DNA of 64,000 nt from Mycobacterium sp. ACS1612. Its GTDB lineage: Bacteria; Actinomycetota; Actinomycetes; Mycobacteriales; Mycobacteriaceae. The notes under the pieces were generated by a model that did not search any database, was not told where the DNA came from, and saw only the letters and a program-made list of their open reading frames with translations. Position numbers and translations under genes: made by a program. The DNA is taken from the NCBI RefSeq assembly GCF_001667505.1, contig NZ_LZHZ01000023.1, positions 20,861 through 84,860 on the forward strand. Direction: 5' to 3'. How positions within the stretch are numbered: position 1 is the stretch's first letter; every line of letters begins with the position of its first letter. Shown here in pieces: positions 44,798-52,544 of this stretch.

Positions 44798-45295
44798 CTA
44801 CAGGTACTGACCGGTCCCGCCGCCGCGCTGGCCGGGAACAGCGACGCCGGGCGGCAGCGCGCCTTGGCCGCGCATTTGCTCCAGTTGCTGCCGCGCGGCC
44901 ATCTGCTGGGCGAACAGCGCGGTTTGAATGCCGTGGAACAGCCCCTCGAGCCAGCCCACGAGTTGAGCCTGGGCGATGCGCAACTCGGCGTCGGAAGGAA
45001 CGGCCTCTTCGGTGAACGGAAGCGTGAGCCGTTCGAGCTCCTCACGCAGCTCCGGCGCCAGCCCGTCCTCGAGTTCGCGAATGCTGGTGCGGTGGATCTC
45101 GCGCAGCCGGTTGCGGCTGGCGTCGTCCAGCGGTGCGGCGCGCACCTCCTCGAGCAGCTGCTTGATCATGGTGCCGATCCGCATCACCTTCGCGGGCTGC
45201 TCCACGAGGTCGGTCAGCGACTTGCTGTCGCTCTCCTCATCGCTGGAATCGCCGCTGATGATCTCGATGTTGTCGTCGTCGGTGTTTGCAGTCAT
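44798..45295 (-). CDS. bpa: Bacterial proteasome activator Bpa/PafE (Rv3780 type)
   Basis: 165-residue ATP-independent activator that forms a dodecameric ring and opens the 20S proteasome gate for degradation of unfolded proteins. An acidic, disordered N-terminus (NTDDDNIEIISGDSSDEES) leads to a four-helix region (~30-140) and a Gly-rich linker ending in GQYL, the C-terminal motif that docks into the proteasome alpha ring. The final four residues are exactly GQYL. It lies between the Rv3779-type gene and wzt, in the galactan export operon, the same odd place as in M. tuberculosis. Confidence 0.93.
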   Translation of the reverse strand: MTANTDDDNIEIISGDSSDEESDSKSLTDLVEQPAKVMRIGTMIKQLLEEVRAAPLDDASRNRLREIHRTSIRELEDGLAPELREELERLTLPFTEEAVPSDAELRIAQAQLVGWLEGLFHGIQTALFAQQMAARQQLEQMRGQGALPPGVAVPGQRGGGTGQYL

Positions 45296-45311
45296 TGCCT
45301 CTGCGTTCCCT

Positions 45312-47255
45312 CTAGTTCCCGCGCCATTCGTAGATTCGGGCCTCGCCGTTGTCGTAGATCTTCTCCCACGACCGTGACCTATCTAGCGACACTAGCCCGT
45401 CGGGCATGACGAACCCGCGGACCACCGGTGTGCTCGTGACCACGTAGCGGACGTTGAGCGCCTTGACCGCCTCGGCCACCCGCGGGTCTCTGTCCGCGTC
45501 GTCGGCGTAGGCCCACAGTATGAATCGGTGGTAGCCCGGCCCCTGCTGGACGGGGTAGTCGTAATGCGTCCACAGCGGATGCAGATTGGCCACGGCGTAC
45601 ATCCACGCCGTGCCGTCCGTGTTCGCGTTGCCGATCAGGGTGTCCCGGGCTCCTGGCAGGGTGGCCAGGTACGCCCACGCCTGCAGATCCTTGGCGTCGA
45701 CCATCACCCGGTCGTACTTCTCGCCGAACAGAAACTGGGCCCGCGGTAGATACGCGAGCCCGATGCCGATGCTGACTGCCACCACGATGGCCGCGGTGGC
45801 CGCGTGCCAGGCGCGTGGACCGCCTCTCCCGATCACCTTGCGCGCGCCCGCCACCAATGCCGACGCCAGCGTGAACACCGCGATGCCGACCGCGGCCGCC
45901 AGCAGCATCGTGACCACCGCCGACAGCCGCCGCGGATCGCTGTAGAACAGGTCACTGAACTTCCCGGTGATCGCGCCGATCGGCCCGCCGAACGGTGCCG
46001 ACGAATGCACGATCGCCAGCACCAGCAGCGCCCACACCGCCAACGGCCACCACACTCGTCGCACGATCAGCACGATCGCCCCGACGGCCGCCAGGATGAT
46101 CAGCACCCACTGGATGGGGAAGTCGTTGAGGTGGCGGGTGTGCTGCACGACGGCGTCGATGAGGCCGCGCTTCTTGCCCTCGTGCGTGACGAATGCATGC
46201 CCCGCGATGATGTCGGCCTCCTGCAGCACGCCGAGGAACTGGGGCAGTAGCAGCGCCAACGCCGGCACCCCGATGATCAACAGCGTGACGAAGTCGGCGG
46301 CCCGCCCGCGGACGGGGCGCCACAACGCGTCGAAGAGCCACCACCCGCCGATGAACAGGACGGTCACCACGCCGCCGGTGATGTGCACGGAGAACACCCC
46401 GAGCAGGGCCAGCACGGCCAGCGGGATGCGGTCGCGGTGACGCAGCGATGAAACGACCAGCAGCATGGTCGGCACGGCGAGGCCGTAGGCGACCAGATTC
46501 GGCATCGACGCGACGTCGAACTCGACGTACGGCAGGGCGGTGAACGACGCCGACAGCGCGGCCGCGGCGGCCGCGGCGCCCGCCGCACGGAATTCGTCGG
46601 TCCGGCCGCGCAGCAGATGCCACGTCAGCGCCGCGGCGCTGACCGGGAACAGCCATAACGAGGCGGCCAGGGAGCTCAGCGTGTAGGCGGTGGTGGGCGC
46701 GGCGCCGGACACCTGACTGAATACCGCGGCCAGCGCATGGAAGGTCGACGGGTAGTACAGCGCTTCGTGGGTCTCGACGTTACGCAACTCACCCATGTGG
46801 GTCGGCGACGCCTGGCCGGTGTCGAGGATGAAGCGAATCGTGTTCGCGTGCCAAACCGAATCCCAGTTACTGGGGATCGACTGCCAGTTCGGCATGCCCC
46901 GAACCGCCGCCAACCCGATCAGCAAGGCGCCCAGCAGCACGCCTGCGGCCACCACGAGCGCGGGTCCGCGACTTGCCGCCCGTGCCTCGGCGTCGACGTC
47001 GCGAACACGGGCCAGCACCACCCGCAAACCCACCGCGATGCCCGTGACGATGGCCAGAGCAAACAATGCCGTCCAACCGTTCCACGGGATGCCGAGTGCG
47101 CCATACGGAACGATCGCAAGCGCGACAATGCCGTAGGTCAGCGTCGGACCGACCGCGACGGCGGTCGGCCAAGTTAGCCGAGTGACGCGTGCCACCACTG
47201 CCCCGGGGATCACTAGCAACAACAGTGCAATTAGCACTCCGAACCCGAAGCTCAC
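45312..47255 (-). CDS. GT-C-like polytopic membrane protein (Rv3779 type)
   Basis: 647-residue membrane protein with about 11-13 hydrophobic spans and a soluble C-terminal third. An early external loop holds IPSNWDSVWHANTIRFILDT, with an Asp in GT-C-like context. The M. tuberculosis homologue has been linked to transfer of galactosamine from a polyprenyl carrier to arabinogalactan. The GTG at 47255 (VSFGFGVLIALLLLVIPGAV) puts the first helix at the N-terminus; the frame is open to 47333 but that stretch is hydrophilic. CATACT six bases before the GTG suggests a leaderless transcript. bpa starts 16 bases after the stop. Confidence 0.85.
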   Translation of the reverse strand: MSFGFGVLIALLLLVIPGAVVARVTRLTWPTAVAVGPTLTYGIVALAIVPYGALGIPWNGWTALFALAIVTGIAVGLRVVLARVRDVDAEARAASRGPALVVAAGVLLGALLIGLAAVRGMPNWQSIPSNWDSVWHANTIRFILDTGQASPTHMGELRNVETHEALYYPSTFHALAAVFSQVSGAAPTTAYTLSSLAASLWLFPVSAAALTWHLLRGRTDEFRAAGAAAAAAALSASFTALPYVEFDVASMPNLVAYGLAVPTMLLVVSSLRHRDRIPLAVLALLGVFSVHITGGVVTVLFIGGWWLFDALWRPVRGRAADFVTLLIIGVPALALLLPQFLGVLQEADIIAGHAFVTHEGKKRGLIDAVVQHTRHLNDFPIQWVLIILAAVGAIVLIVRRVWWPLAVWALLVLAIVHSSAPFGGPIGAITGKFSDLFYSDPRRLSAVVTMLLAAAVGIAVFTLASALVAGARKVIGRGGPRAWHAATAAIVVAVSIGIGLAYLPRAQFLFGEKYDRVMVDAKDLQAWAYLATLPGARDTLIGNANTDGTAWMYAVANLHPLWTHYDYPVQQGPGYHRFILWAYADDADRDPRVAEAVKALNVRYVVTSTPVVRGFVMPDGLVSLDRSRSWEKIYDNGEARIYEWRGN

Positions 47256-47261
47256 TGGACT

Positions 47262-47267
47262 AGTATG
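47262..47267 (-). promoter_or_regulatory. -10 element of the Rv3779-bpa-wzt-glfT1-wzm transcript
   Basis: CATACT on the minus strand, six bases before the GTG start at 47255. The A at position 2 and T at position 6 fit mycobacterial -10 hexamers; no ribosome binding site is seen, so a leaderless mRNA is likely. Confidence 0.45.
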
Positions 47268-47379
47268 GCTGCCCAGGTGACTCGGTCCGGGCACGGCATG
47301 GGCAGCGACACGGCGCGGCCGGGCATCCGCCAAAATCGTCTCGGTTCACGGACTCACAGAGGCTCTAAGGTGGGCTGGC

Positions 47380-48576
47380 ATGGCATACGACGTCGCCCGG
47401 GTGCGCGGTCTGCACCCCTCGTTGGGCGATGGCTGGGTGCACTTCGATGCGCAGCACGGCATGCTTCTCCCTGACACCGTCGGCAGAGCGGTCTCGACCG
47501 CGTTCCGCGGATCGATGCCGACCCCGGTGGGACCACACCCGTCGGCAAGACGCAGCGCCGCACTGCTGGACGCCGCGCGCCAGGCCGTTGCCGATCTGAT
47601 CAACGCCGATCCGCGGGGAGTGGTGCTGGGCGCCGACCGCGCGGTCCTGCTGACCTCACTGGCGGACGCGTCCTCGTCGCGAGTGGGTCTCGGCTACGAG
47701 GTGGTGGTGACCCGTCTCGACGACGAGGCGAACATCGCACCGTGGTTGCGGGCCGCCAACCGCTATGGCGCCAAAGTGAAGTGGGCCGAGGTCGACATCG
47801 AGACCGGTGAGCTGCCCGCCTGGCAGTGGGAGGGCCTGATCGCCGCGCCCACCCGTCTGGTCGCGATCAGTTCAGCCTCCTCGACGCTGGGCACGCTGAC
47901 CGAGTTGCGACCCGTCACCAAGCTGGTGCACGAGGTGGGCGGGTTGGTGGTCGTCGACCATTCGGCGGCCGCGCCGTACCGGCTCATTGACATCCATGAG
48001 ATCGACGCTGACGTGGTGGCCGTCAACGCGATGGCGTGGGGCGGTCCGCCGATCGGCGCGCTGGTGTTCCGAGACCCGTCGCTGATCAACTCGTTCAGTT
48101 CGGTATCGCTCAACCCGTATGCCACCGGCCCCGCGCGCCTAGAGGTGGGCACGCATCAATTCGGCTTGCTCGCAGGCGTTGTCGCGAGCATCGAGTATCT
48201 GGCGGGCCTCGACGAGTCGGCGCAGGGCTCACGGCGCGAACGTCTTTCGGTGTCAATGCAATCCGCGTCGACCTACATGAACCGAGTGTTCGACTATCTG
48301 CTGACCTCGCTGCGGTCGCTGCCGACGGTGATGGTGATCGGCAGACCGGAGGCGCACATCCCGGTGCTGAGTTTCGCGGTCACCGATGTGCCCGCCGAGA
48401 AGGTCGTGCAGCGACTGGCCGACAACGGCGTCCTGGCGATCTCCAACGTGAGTTCGCGGGTGCTGGATGTCATCGGGGTCAACGACATCGGCGGCGCAGT
48501 GACGGTCGGGCTTGCGCACTACTCGACGACCGCGGAGGTCGATCAACTCGTCCGCGCTTTGGCCTCGCTAGGCTGA
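47380..48576 (+). CDS. Class V aminotransferase homologue lacking the PLP lysine (Rv3778c type)
   Basis: 398-residue cysteine desulfurase/aminotransferase class V fold. Conserved parts: [12 protein letters not shown] start, [18 protein letters not shown], and [17 protein letters not shown] with the Asp that would pair with the PLP nitrogen. But where active enzymes have SGHK-x-x-GP, this protein reads [15 protein letters not shown] (residues 215-229), with Ala219-Trp220 at the lysine position. No other lysine replaces it nearby, so normal Schiff-base chemistry is unlikely. It is divergent from the galactan export operon by 124 bases and its end overlaps the quinone oxidoreductase gene by 9 bases. 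Confidence 0.85.
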   Translation: MAYDVARVRGLHPSLGDGWVHFDAQHGMLLPDTVGRAVSTAFRGSMPTPVGPHPSARRSAALLDAARQAVADLINADPRGVVLGADRAVLLTSLADASSSRVGLGYEVVVTRLDDEANIAPWLRAANRYGAKVKWAEVDIETGELPAWQWEGLIAAPTRLVAISSASSTLGTLTELRPVTKLVHEVGGLVVVDHSAAAPYRLIDIHEIDADVVAVNAMAWGGPPIGALVFRDPSLINSFSSVSLNPYATGPARLEVGTHQFGLLAGVVASIEYLAGLDESAQGSRRERLSVSMQSASTYMNRVFDYLLTSLRSLPTVMVIGRPEAHIPVLSFAVTDVPAEKVVQRLADNGVLAISNVSSRVLDVIGVNDIGGAVTVGLAHYSTTAEVDQLVRALASLG

Positions 48577-49548
48577 ATCCCCAACGCGCAACAGGATTTT
48601 CCCTGATACCTCACCCGAGGCGAGCAACTCGTGGGCGGCCTTGGCCTCCTTGATCGGGAACTCGGCGCCGATGATCGGGCGCACCTGACCGTCGGCGATC
48701 ATCGGCCAGACGTTGGCGACCACTTCGCTGACGATCTCGCTCTTGCTGCCTGGGCCACTGACCGGGCGCGACCGAAGCGCCGTGGCGATGACGCCCGCGC
48801 GCTTGCCGAGCAGCTTGCCGATGTTGAGTTCGGCCTTGACGCCGCCCTGCATGCCGATGATCACCAACCGACCGCCAGTGGCGAGCGCGTCGATGTTCCG
48901 GTCGAGGTACTTGGCGCCCATGATGTCGAGGATCACGTCGGCGCCACCTTCAGCGCGCACCCGCTCGACGAAGTCTTCATCGCGGTAGTTGAGGGTGATC
49001 TCGGCACCGAGTTCGGCGCAGAGGTCCAGCTTGTTCTGCGCACCCGCGGTGACGGCCACCCTGGCGCCCAGCGCGCGAGCCACCTGAATGCCGTGCGTGC
49101 CGATGCCGCTGGCTCCGCCGTGGATCAGCAACAATTGACCGGCTGTCAGGCCCGCGGTCATGACAAGGTTCGACCACAACGTGCACGCCACTTCGGGCAA
49201 TCCAGCGGCATGATGCAGCGGTACATCGCCGGGAATCGGCATCACCTGGCCGGCGGGCACAGCGACGAATTCGGCGTAGCCGCCGCCCGCCAGCAAAGCA
49301 CAGACTTGTTGCCCGATCGCCCACCCGGTGACCCCGGCGCCGACCTCGGCGACGGTTCCGGACACCTCGAGACCGAGCGTCTGACTGGCTCCGGGAGGGG
49401 GCGGATAGTTGCCGGCGGCCTGCAACAGGTCGGCACGGTTGACCCCCGCTGCACTTACCTTGATGAGGACTTCACCGGAATCCGGGGTGATGTCGGGAAC
49501 TTCTTGCCAGGTGAGTTGATCGGCTGACTCGGCCACGATCGCACGCAT
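48568..49548 (-). CDS. NAD(P)H-quinone oxidoreductase, zinc-independent MDR family (Rv3777 type)
   Basis: 326-residue medium-chain dehydrogenase/reductase of the quinone oxidoreductase (QOR/PIG3) type. GroES-like half ~1-120 ([20 protein letters not shown]), Rossmann half with [20 protein letters not shown], and a C-terminal [13 protein letters not shown]. No zinc-binding cysteine cluster is present. Transcribed toward the Rv3778c homologue (9-base convergent overlap) and divergent from a MarR regulator, with an inverted repeat between; regulation by that MarR is plausible. Confidence 0.88.
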   Translation of the reverse strand: MRAIVAESADQLTWQEVPDITPDSGEVLIKVSAAGVNRADLLQAAGNYPPPPGASQTLGLEVSGTVAEVGAGVTGWAIGQQVCALLAGGGYAEFVAVPAGQVMPIPGDVPLHHAAGLPEVACTLWSNLVMTAGLTAGQLLLIHGGASGIGTHGIQVARALGARVAVTAGAQNKLDLCAELGAEITLNYRDEDFVERVRAEGGADVILDIMGAKYLDRNIDALATGGRLVIIGMQGGVKAELNIGKLLGKRAGVIATALRSRPVSGPGSKSEIVSEVVANVWPMIADGQVRPIIGAEFPIKEAKAAHELLASGEVSGKILLRVGDSA

Positions 49549-49566
49549 CGGCTCAACCCTACTACG

Positions 49567-49580
49567 GACTGAGTACAGTC
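49567..49580. promoter_or_regulatory. Putative MarR operator
   Basis: GACTG-AGTA-CAGTC, perfect 5-bp arms around four bases, in the 78-base spacer between the quinone oxidoreductase and the MarR gene. It lies 18 bases before the oxidoreductase start and 35 bases before the MarR -10. Confidence 0.5.
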
Positions 49581-49614
49581 TGGCTTTCCCTCCCGTAGCT
49601 ATGCTTGCCTGCTT

Positions 49615-49620
49615 TACTAT
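49615..49620 (+). promoter_or_regulatory. -10 element of the leaderless marR transcript
   Basis: TACTAT followed by six bases (AGCGAA) and the ATG at 49627. This is the canonical mycobacterial leaderless spacing; it also supports ATG 49627 over the ATG at 49636. Confidence 0.65.
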
Positions 49621-49626
49621 AGCGAA

Positions 49627-50139
49627 ATGGAGGGGATGATTGCCGGGCGCACCGCCAGTGATATGCCTGGCTTAGATATCGCTGAACAGAGGTCGTGGCA
49701 AAACTTCCTCGACTCAGCGCTGCGAATGTATGCGACCCTGAACCGGTCGCTGGTGGACGCACATCACTTGACCCTGAATGATGTGCGGCTGCTCGACATC
49801 TTGGACAAGTCCGCGACGGGGTCGGCGCGGATGGGGGACCTCGCCGACGCGCTGATGTCATTGCCGAGCCGGGTGACCCGGCAGATTCGGCGACTGGAAC
49901 TTCAGGGCCTGGTACGCCGCGGCGCCAGTCCCGACGACGGACGGGGTGTGCTCGCGTCGATCACCGACGAGGGGCGCACCGCGGTGGCCGAGGCCATGCT
50001 GACCTACGGCCAGGGGGTACGCACACACTTTCTCGGTAGATTGTCTCGCCCGCAGATCGCTGCGATGGGCGAGAACTGCCGGCGAATCAGCGCGGCACTG
50101 AAGGCAGGTGCACCGCCGGCCAAACTCGGTCGCGTCTAG
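49627..50139 (+). CDS. MarR-family transcriptional regulator
   Basis: 170 residues. Winged helix ~55-110: LNDVRLLDILDKSATGSARM, then DLADALMSLPSRVTRQIRRL (recognition helix) and LVRRGASPDDGRGVLASITD (wing with the MarR Asp-Arg-Gly pattern DDGRG). The helical ends form the dimer interface. The neighbouring quinone oxidoreductase and the inverted repeat between them suggest a redox or quinone-type signal, by analogy with other MarR-oxidoreductase pairs. A tRNA-Ser gene follows. Confidence 0.9.
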   Translation: MEGMIAGRTASDMPGLDIAEQRSWQNFLDSALRMYATLNRSLVDAHHLTLNDVRLLDILDKSATGSARMGDLADALMSLPSRVTRQIRRLELQGLVRRGASPDDGRGVLASITDEGRTAVAEAMLTYGQGVRTHFLGRLSRPQIAAMGENCRRISAALKAGAPPAKLGRV

Positions 50140-50180
50140 CCCGTCGCGTCGCCTGACACCCACCCCGTACCCTTGTCGGC

Positions 50181-50267
50181 GGTGGCGTGGCAGAGCGGCC
50201 TAATGCACTCGCCTTGAAAGCGAGAGACGGCTAAAACCGTCCGGGGGTTCAAATCCCTCCGCCACCG
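50181..50267 (+). tRNA. tRNA-Ser (anticodon TGA)
   Basis: 87 bases. Acceptor GGTGGCG pairs with CGCCACC, discriminator G at 50267. The anticodon stem closes on CTTGAAA, giving anticodon TGA. A long variable arm (GACGGCTAAAACCGTC) and T-arm GGGGGTTCAAATCCCTC identify class II tRNA-Ser. CCA is not encoded. Confidence 0.95.
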
Positions 50268-50278
50268 CTTTCGAGGGA

Positions 50279-50294
50279 TTTTCGCTTGCGAAAG
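50279..50294 (+). terminator. Small hairpin downstream of tRNA-Ser
   Basis: TTTCG pairs with CGAAA around CTTG, starting 12 bases after the tRNA. The stem is short and no U-run follows, so it may be a processing or weak termination signal. Confidence 0.3.
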
Positions 50295-50371
50295 TTGCAT
50301 CAGCAAAAGTCGGCCTGATGCATTCTCTGAGTAGCGCCCGAATCACGATCAAACCGGCGTAGCCTCGCAAC

Positions 50372-50693
50372 ATGACGGGGGCTGTCGTAGCGATCGGGGT
50401 ATCGCTGCTCATCATCGCGCTGACCACCTGGGTGGTTAAACCGTGCACCCGCACGGTCCGGTGTTCGGAAGCAATCTCAGACACCGCAGGTCCATCTGCC
50501 GGCCGAAGACCCTCTCTGGCTCGCGCACTCGCAACGGATGGCCGATCGACCGCGACGGTCCCGGCGCCGCAAGCTATGGGCGGCGGGCACAGCGGGCGCC
50601 GTGGGCGCTGGCTCAACTGACCCCGGTGGAGGCTGCGGGGGCGGAAGCAGCTGCGGCGGCGGGGGATGTGGCGGCGGCTGCGGCGGTGGCTGA
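50372..50693 (+). pseudogene. Gly/Cys-rich small membrane protein split across reading frames
   Basis: An ATG at 50372 opens a transmembrane helix (MTGAVVAIGVSLLIIALTTW), but that frame then loses coding character. From about 50475 a different frame has strongly GC-biased third positions and encodes VHLPAEDPLWLAHSQRMADR, an Arg/Lys-rich stretch and a tail of Gly with four isolated cysteines, ending at 50693. The second frame has no start codon before ATG 50538, so on its own it is headless. Between them (~50443-50475) the third frame reads HPHGPVFGS. The simplest reading is one gene with one or two frameshifts; recoding or sequencing error are alternatives. The intact product would be a ~105-residue single-span protein of unknown function. 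Confidence 0.5.
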
Positions 50694-50695
50694 CG

Positions 50696-52093
50696 TCAAC
50701 GAATGGCCCAGCTCAACGCCTGCACACCGGCCACGATCTGCGACTCGGTCAGGTTGGCGTAACCGAGCATCAAACCCGGTGGCGCCGTGGCGGGTTCGGC
50801 GTAACACGGTGCCAGCGGTTCGACCCTGACGCGCATCGCCGCCGCGCGATCGACGAGTTCTGCGATCGGAAAGCGGTCGGGAAACAGCACCGTCAGGTGT
50901 ACGCCTGCGGCCGCGCCGAGCACCGTCGCCTCGGGAAGGTATTGGGACAGCGCCTGTAGCAACGTATTTCGCCGCGTCAGATAGCGGCGGCGCATCTGCC
51001 GCAGGTGCCTGTCGTAACCCCCGGAGTCCAGGAGTTTGGCGAACGCGATCTGATCCATCACCGAACTGCCGGTGTCGGCGAGTCCTTTGGCGAATCTCAC
51101 CGCGCTGACGACGTTCGCGGGTAACACCATCCACCCGATGCGTAGGCCGGGCGCCAGGGTCTTGCTCGTCGAGCCGAGGTACACCACGCGATCGGGTGCG
51201 ATGCCCTGCAGCGCGCCGACCGGTGCACGGTCGTATCGGTACTCGGCGTCGTAGTCGTCCTCGATGACGAGGTGACCTGCCCGGGCCCACTGCATCAGGG
51301 CTGCGCGCCGTGCGGGGGACAGCACCACACCCGTCGGCGACTGATGCGCAGGTGTGGTCAGCACCGCGGTGGCATTCGTCGCTGCCAGCGCCTCGATGTC
51401 GAGGCCATCGTCGTCGATCCCCACCGGGACCGGATCGATCCCATTGTGTTGCAATACCGTTCGATGAAGCCAGAAGCCGGGATCCTCCATCGCGATCGTG
51501 TGATCGGACAGCGCGGAGGCCAGCAGTGCAACGGCCTGGGTCGCACCGGAGCACAGCACGATGTGGTCAGGGTCCGCGAGTACACCGCGGGTACGCCGGA
51601 GATAGTCGGCCACCGCGACGCGCGCCGAGCGCAGGCCCTGTGGCGCGACGTATCCGAATGCCTGCGACTCGATTTCGCTCAAGCCCTGCCGCAGCGCACG
51701 CAGCCAGGCGTCCCGCGGGAAGCTGCCGAGATCCGGCGATCCGGGCGCGAAGTCGATGTCGAACGGCTTGGTGGGCTCGGCGGCGTCACGCGGCAGAGCG
51801 GGGGCGGTGTCGACCGCCGCCACCTGCGTGCCGGACCCATGCCGGCTGAGCAGGAACCCCTCGGCCGTCAACTGGCTGTACGCGTCGACGACAAGCCGGC
51901 GTGACACGCCCAGGTCGGCGGCCAGGACCCGGGTCGACGGCAGCCTGGTCGCCGGCGTCAAGCGGCCCGCGCGGATGGCGTCGCGCAGGCCGTTGGCGAG
52001 TTGGCGGTGCAGCGGTTCCGGCGCGGCGCGATCGAGCTCGACCAGAAGCTCTGGTCCGGCCGGACCAGGAGTGGTACCCGAAATCTTTCCCAA
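50696..52093 (-). CDS. MocR-type regulator, second copy (GntR domain plus aminotransferase fold)
   Basis: 465 residues. Winged helix ~25-95 (PLHRQLANGLRDAIRAGRLT, LPSTRVLAADLGVSRRLVVD), then an aminotransferase-like domain with LTTPAHQSPTGVVLSP, IEDDYDAEYRYDRAPVGAL and PLP-lysine in YLGSTSKTLAPGLRIGWM. The start is TTG 52093; an in-frame stop lies 12 codons upstream and no ATG or GTG comes between. It is divergent by 43 bases from the membrane protein and epimerase gene pair, its likely targets. It is only distantly similar to the MocR at 36917-38329. Confidence 0.85.
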   Translation of the reverse strand: MGKISGTTPGPAGPELLVELDRAAPEPLHRQLANGLRDAIRAGRLTPATRLPSTRVLAADLGVSRRLVVDAYSQLTAEGFLLSRHGSGTQVAAVDTAPALPRDAAEPTKPFDIDFAPGSPDLGSFPRDAWLRALRQGLSEIESQAFGYVAPQGLRSARVAVADYLRRTRGVLADPDHIVLCSGATQAVALLASALSDHTIAMEDPGFWLHRTVLQHNGIDPVPVGIDDDGLDIEALAATNATAVLTTPAHQSPTGVVLSPARRAALMQWARAGHLVIEDDYDAEYRYDRAPVGALQGIAPDRVVYLGSTSKTLAPGLRIGWMVLPANVVSAVRFAKGLADTGSSVMDQIAFAKLLDSGGYDRHLRQMRRRYLTRRNTLLQALSQYLPEATVLGAAAGVHLTVLFPDRFPIAELVDRAAAMRVRVEPLAPCYAEPATAPPGLMLGYANLTESQIVAGVQALSWAIR

Positions 52094-52124
52094 AGTGGTG
52101 CCTATCTTGAGGCCAGTCAGAAGC

Positions 52125-52130
52125 TAGCGT
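52125..52130 (+). promoter_or_regulatory. -10 element of the leaderless gene pair at 52137
   Basis: TAGCGT (TANNNT) followed by six bases (GAACCT) and ATG 52137. It lies inside the 43-base divergent spacer with the MocR gene. Confidence 0.5.
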
Positions 52131-52136
52131 GAACCT

Positions 52137-52544
52137 ATGACGACCACACCCATCCGCACAAGGACCCGTTACGTCGAGGTCGTACTGGTGGTGTTCGGGT
52201 TGTACTCGGTGATCGTCGGGCTCTTCATGCTTGTCGCCCCGGGCACGTTCTTCGACGCGTTGGGCAATTTCGGCAGTCGCAACGACCACTACATCTTCGA
52301 CAACGCCTCGTTCGAATTCCCGCTCGGCCTGATGCTGCTCGGCGCGCTGCGCTGGCCGTCGTGGCGGGTGCCTGCTCTGGCGTTCGCCACACTGCACTGG
52401 GCCCTGCATGCGATCAGCCACATCATCGACCCGCACCACGCCGCGGGTGAGTCGATCGGTTGGCTGGAGGCCGCCGGCTTGGTGGTGACCACCGTGTTCC
52501 TCGCATTTGCGTTGCGCGCCAGCCTCGCCGAGGAGAGGAGCTGA
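52137..52544 (+). CDS. Small four-helix membrane protein
   Basis: 135 residues, function not recognised. Four hydrophobic segments: VVLVVFGLYSVIVGLFMLVA, FPLGLMLLGALRW, VPALAFATLHWALHAISHII and AAGLVVTTVFLAFALRASL. A HALHAISHIIDPHH-like cluster of five histidines sits between helices three and four (LHWALHAISHIIDPHHAAGE) and could bind metal or haem, but this is speculation. It shares one base with the next gene (TGATG) and is leaderless. Probably controlled by the divergent MocR. Confidence 0.75.
   Translation: MTTTPIRTRTRYVEVVLVVFGLYSVIVGLFMLVAPGTFFDALGNFGSRNDHYIFDNASFEFPLGLMLLGALRWPSWRVPALAFATLHWALHAISHIIDPHHAAGESIGWLEAAGLVVTTVFLAFALRASLAEERS

Noticed and set aside
50200..50616. Minus-strand frame overlapping tRNA-Ser(TGA) and the Gly/Cys-rich gene
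   Set aside because: Antisense of a tRNA (EGFEPPDGFSRL is the usual tRNA-Ser artefact); no ribosome binding site or domain.
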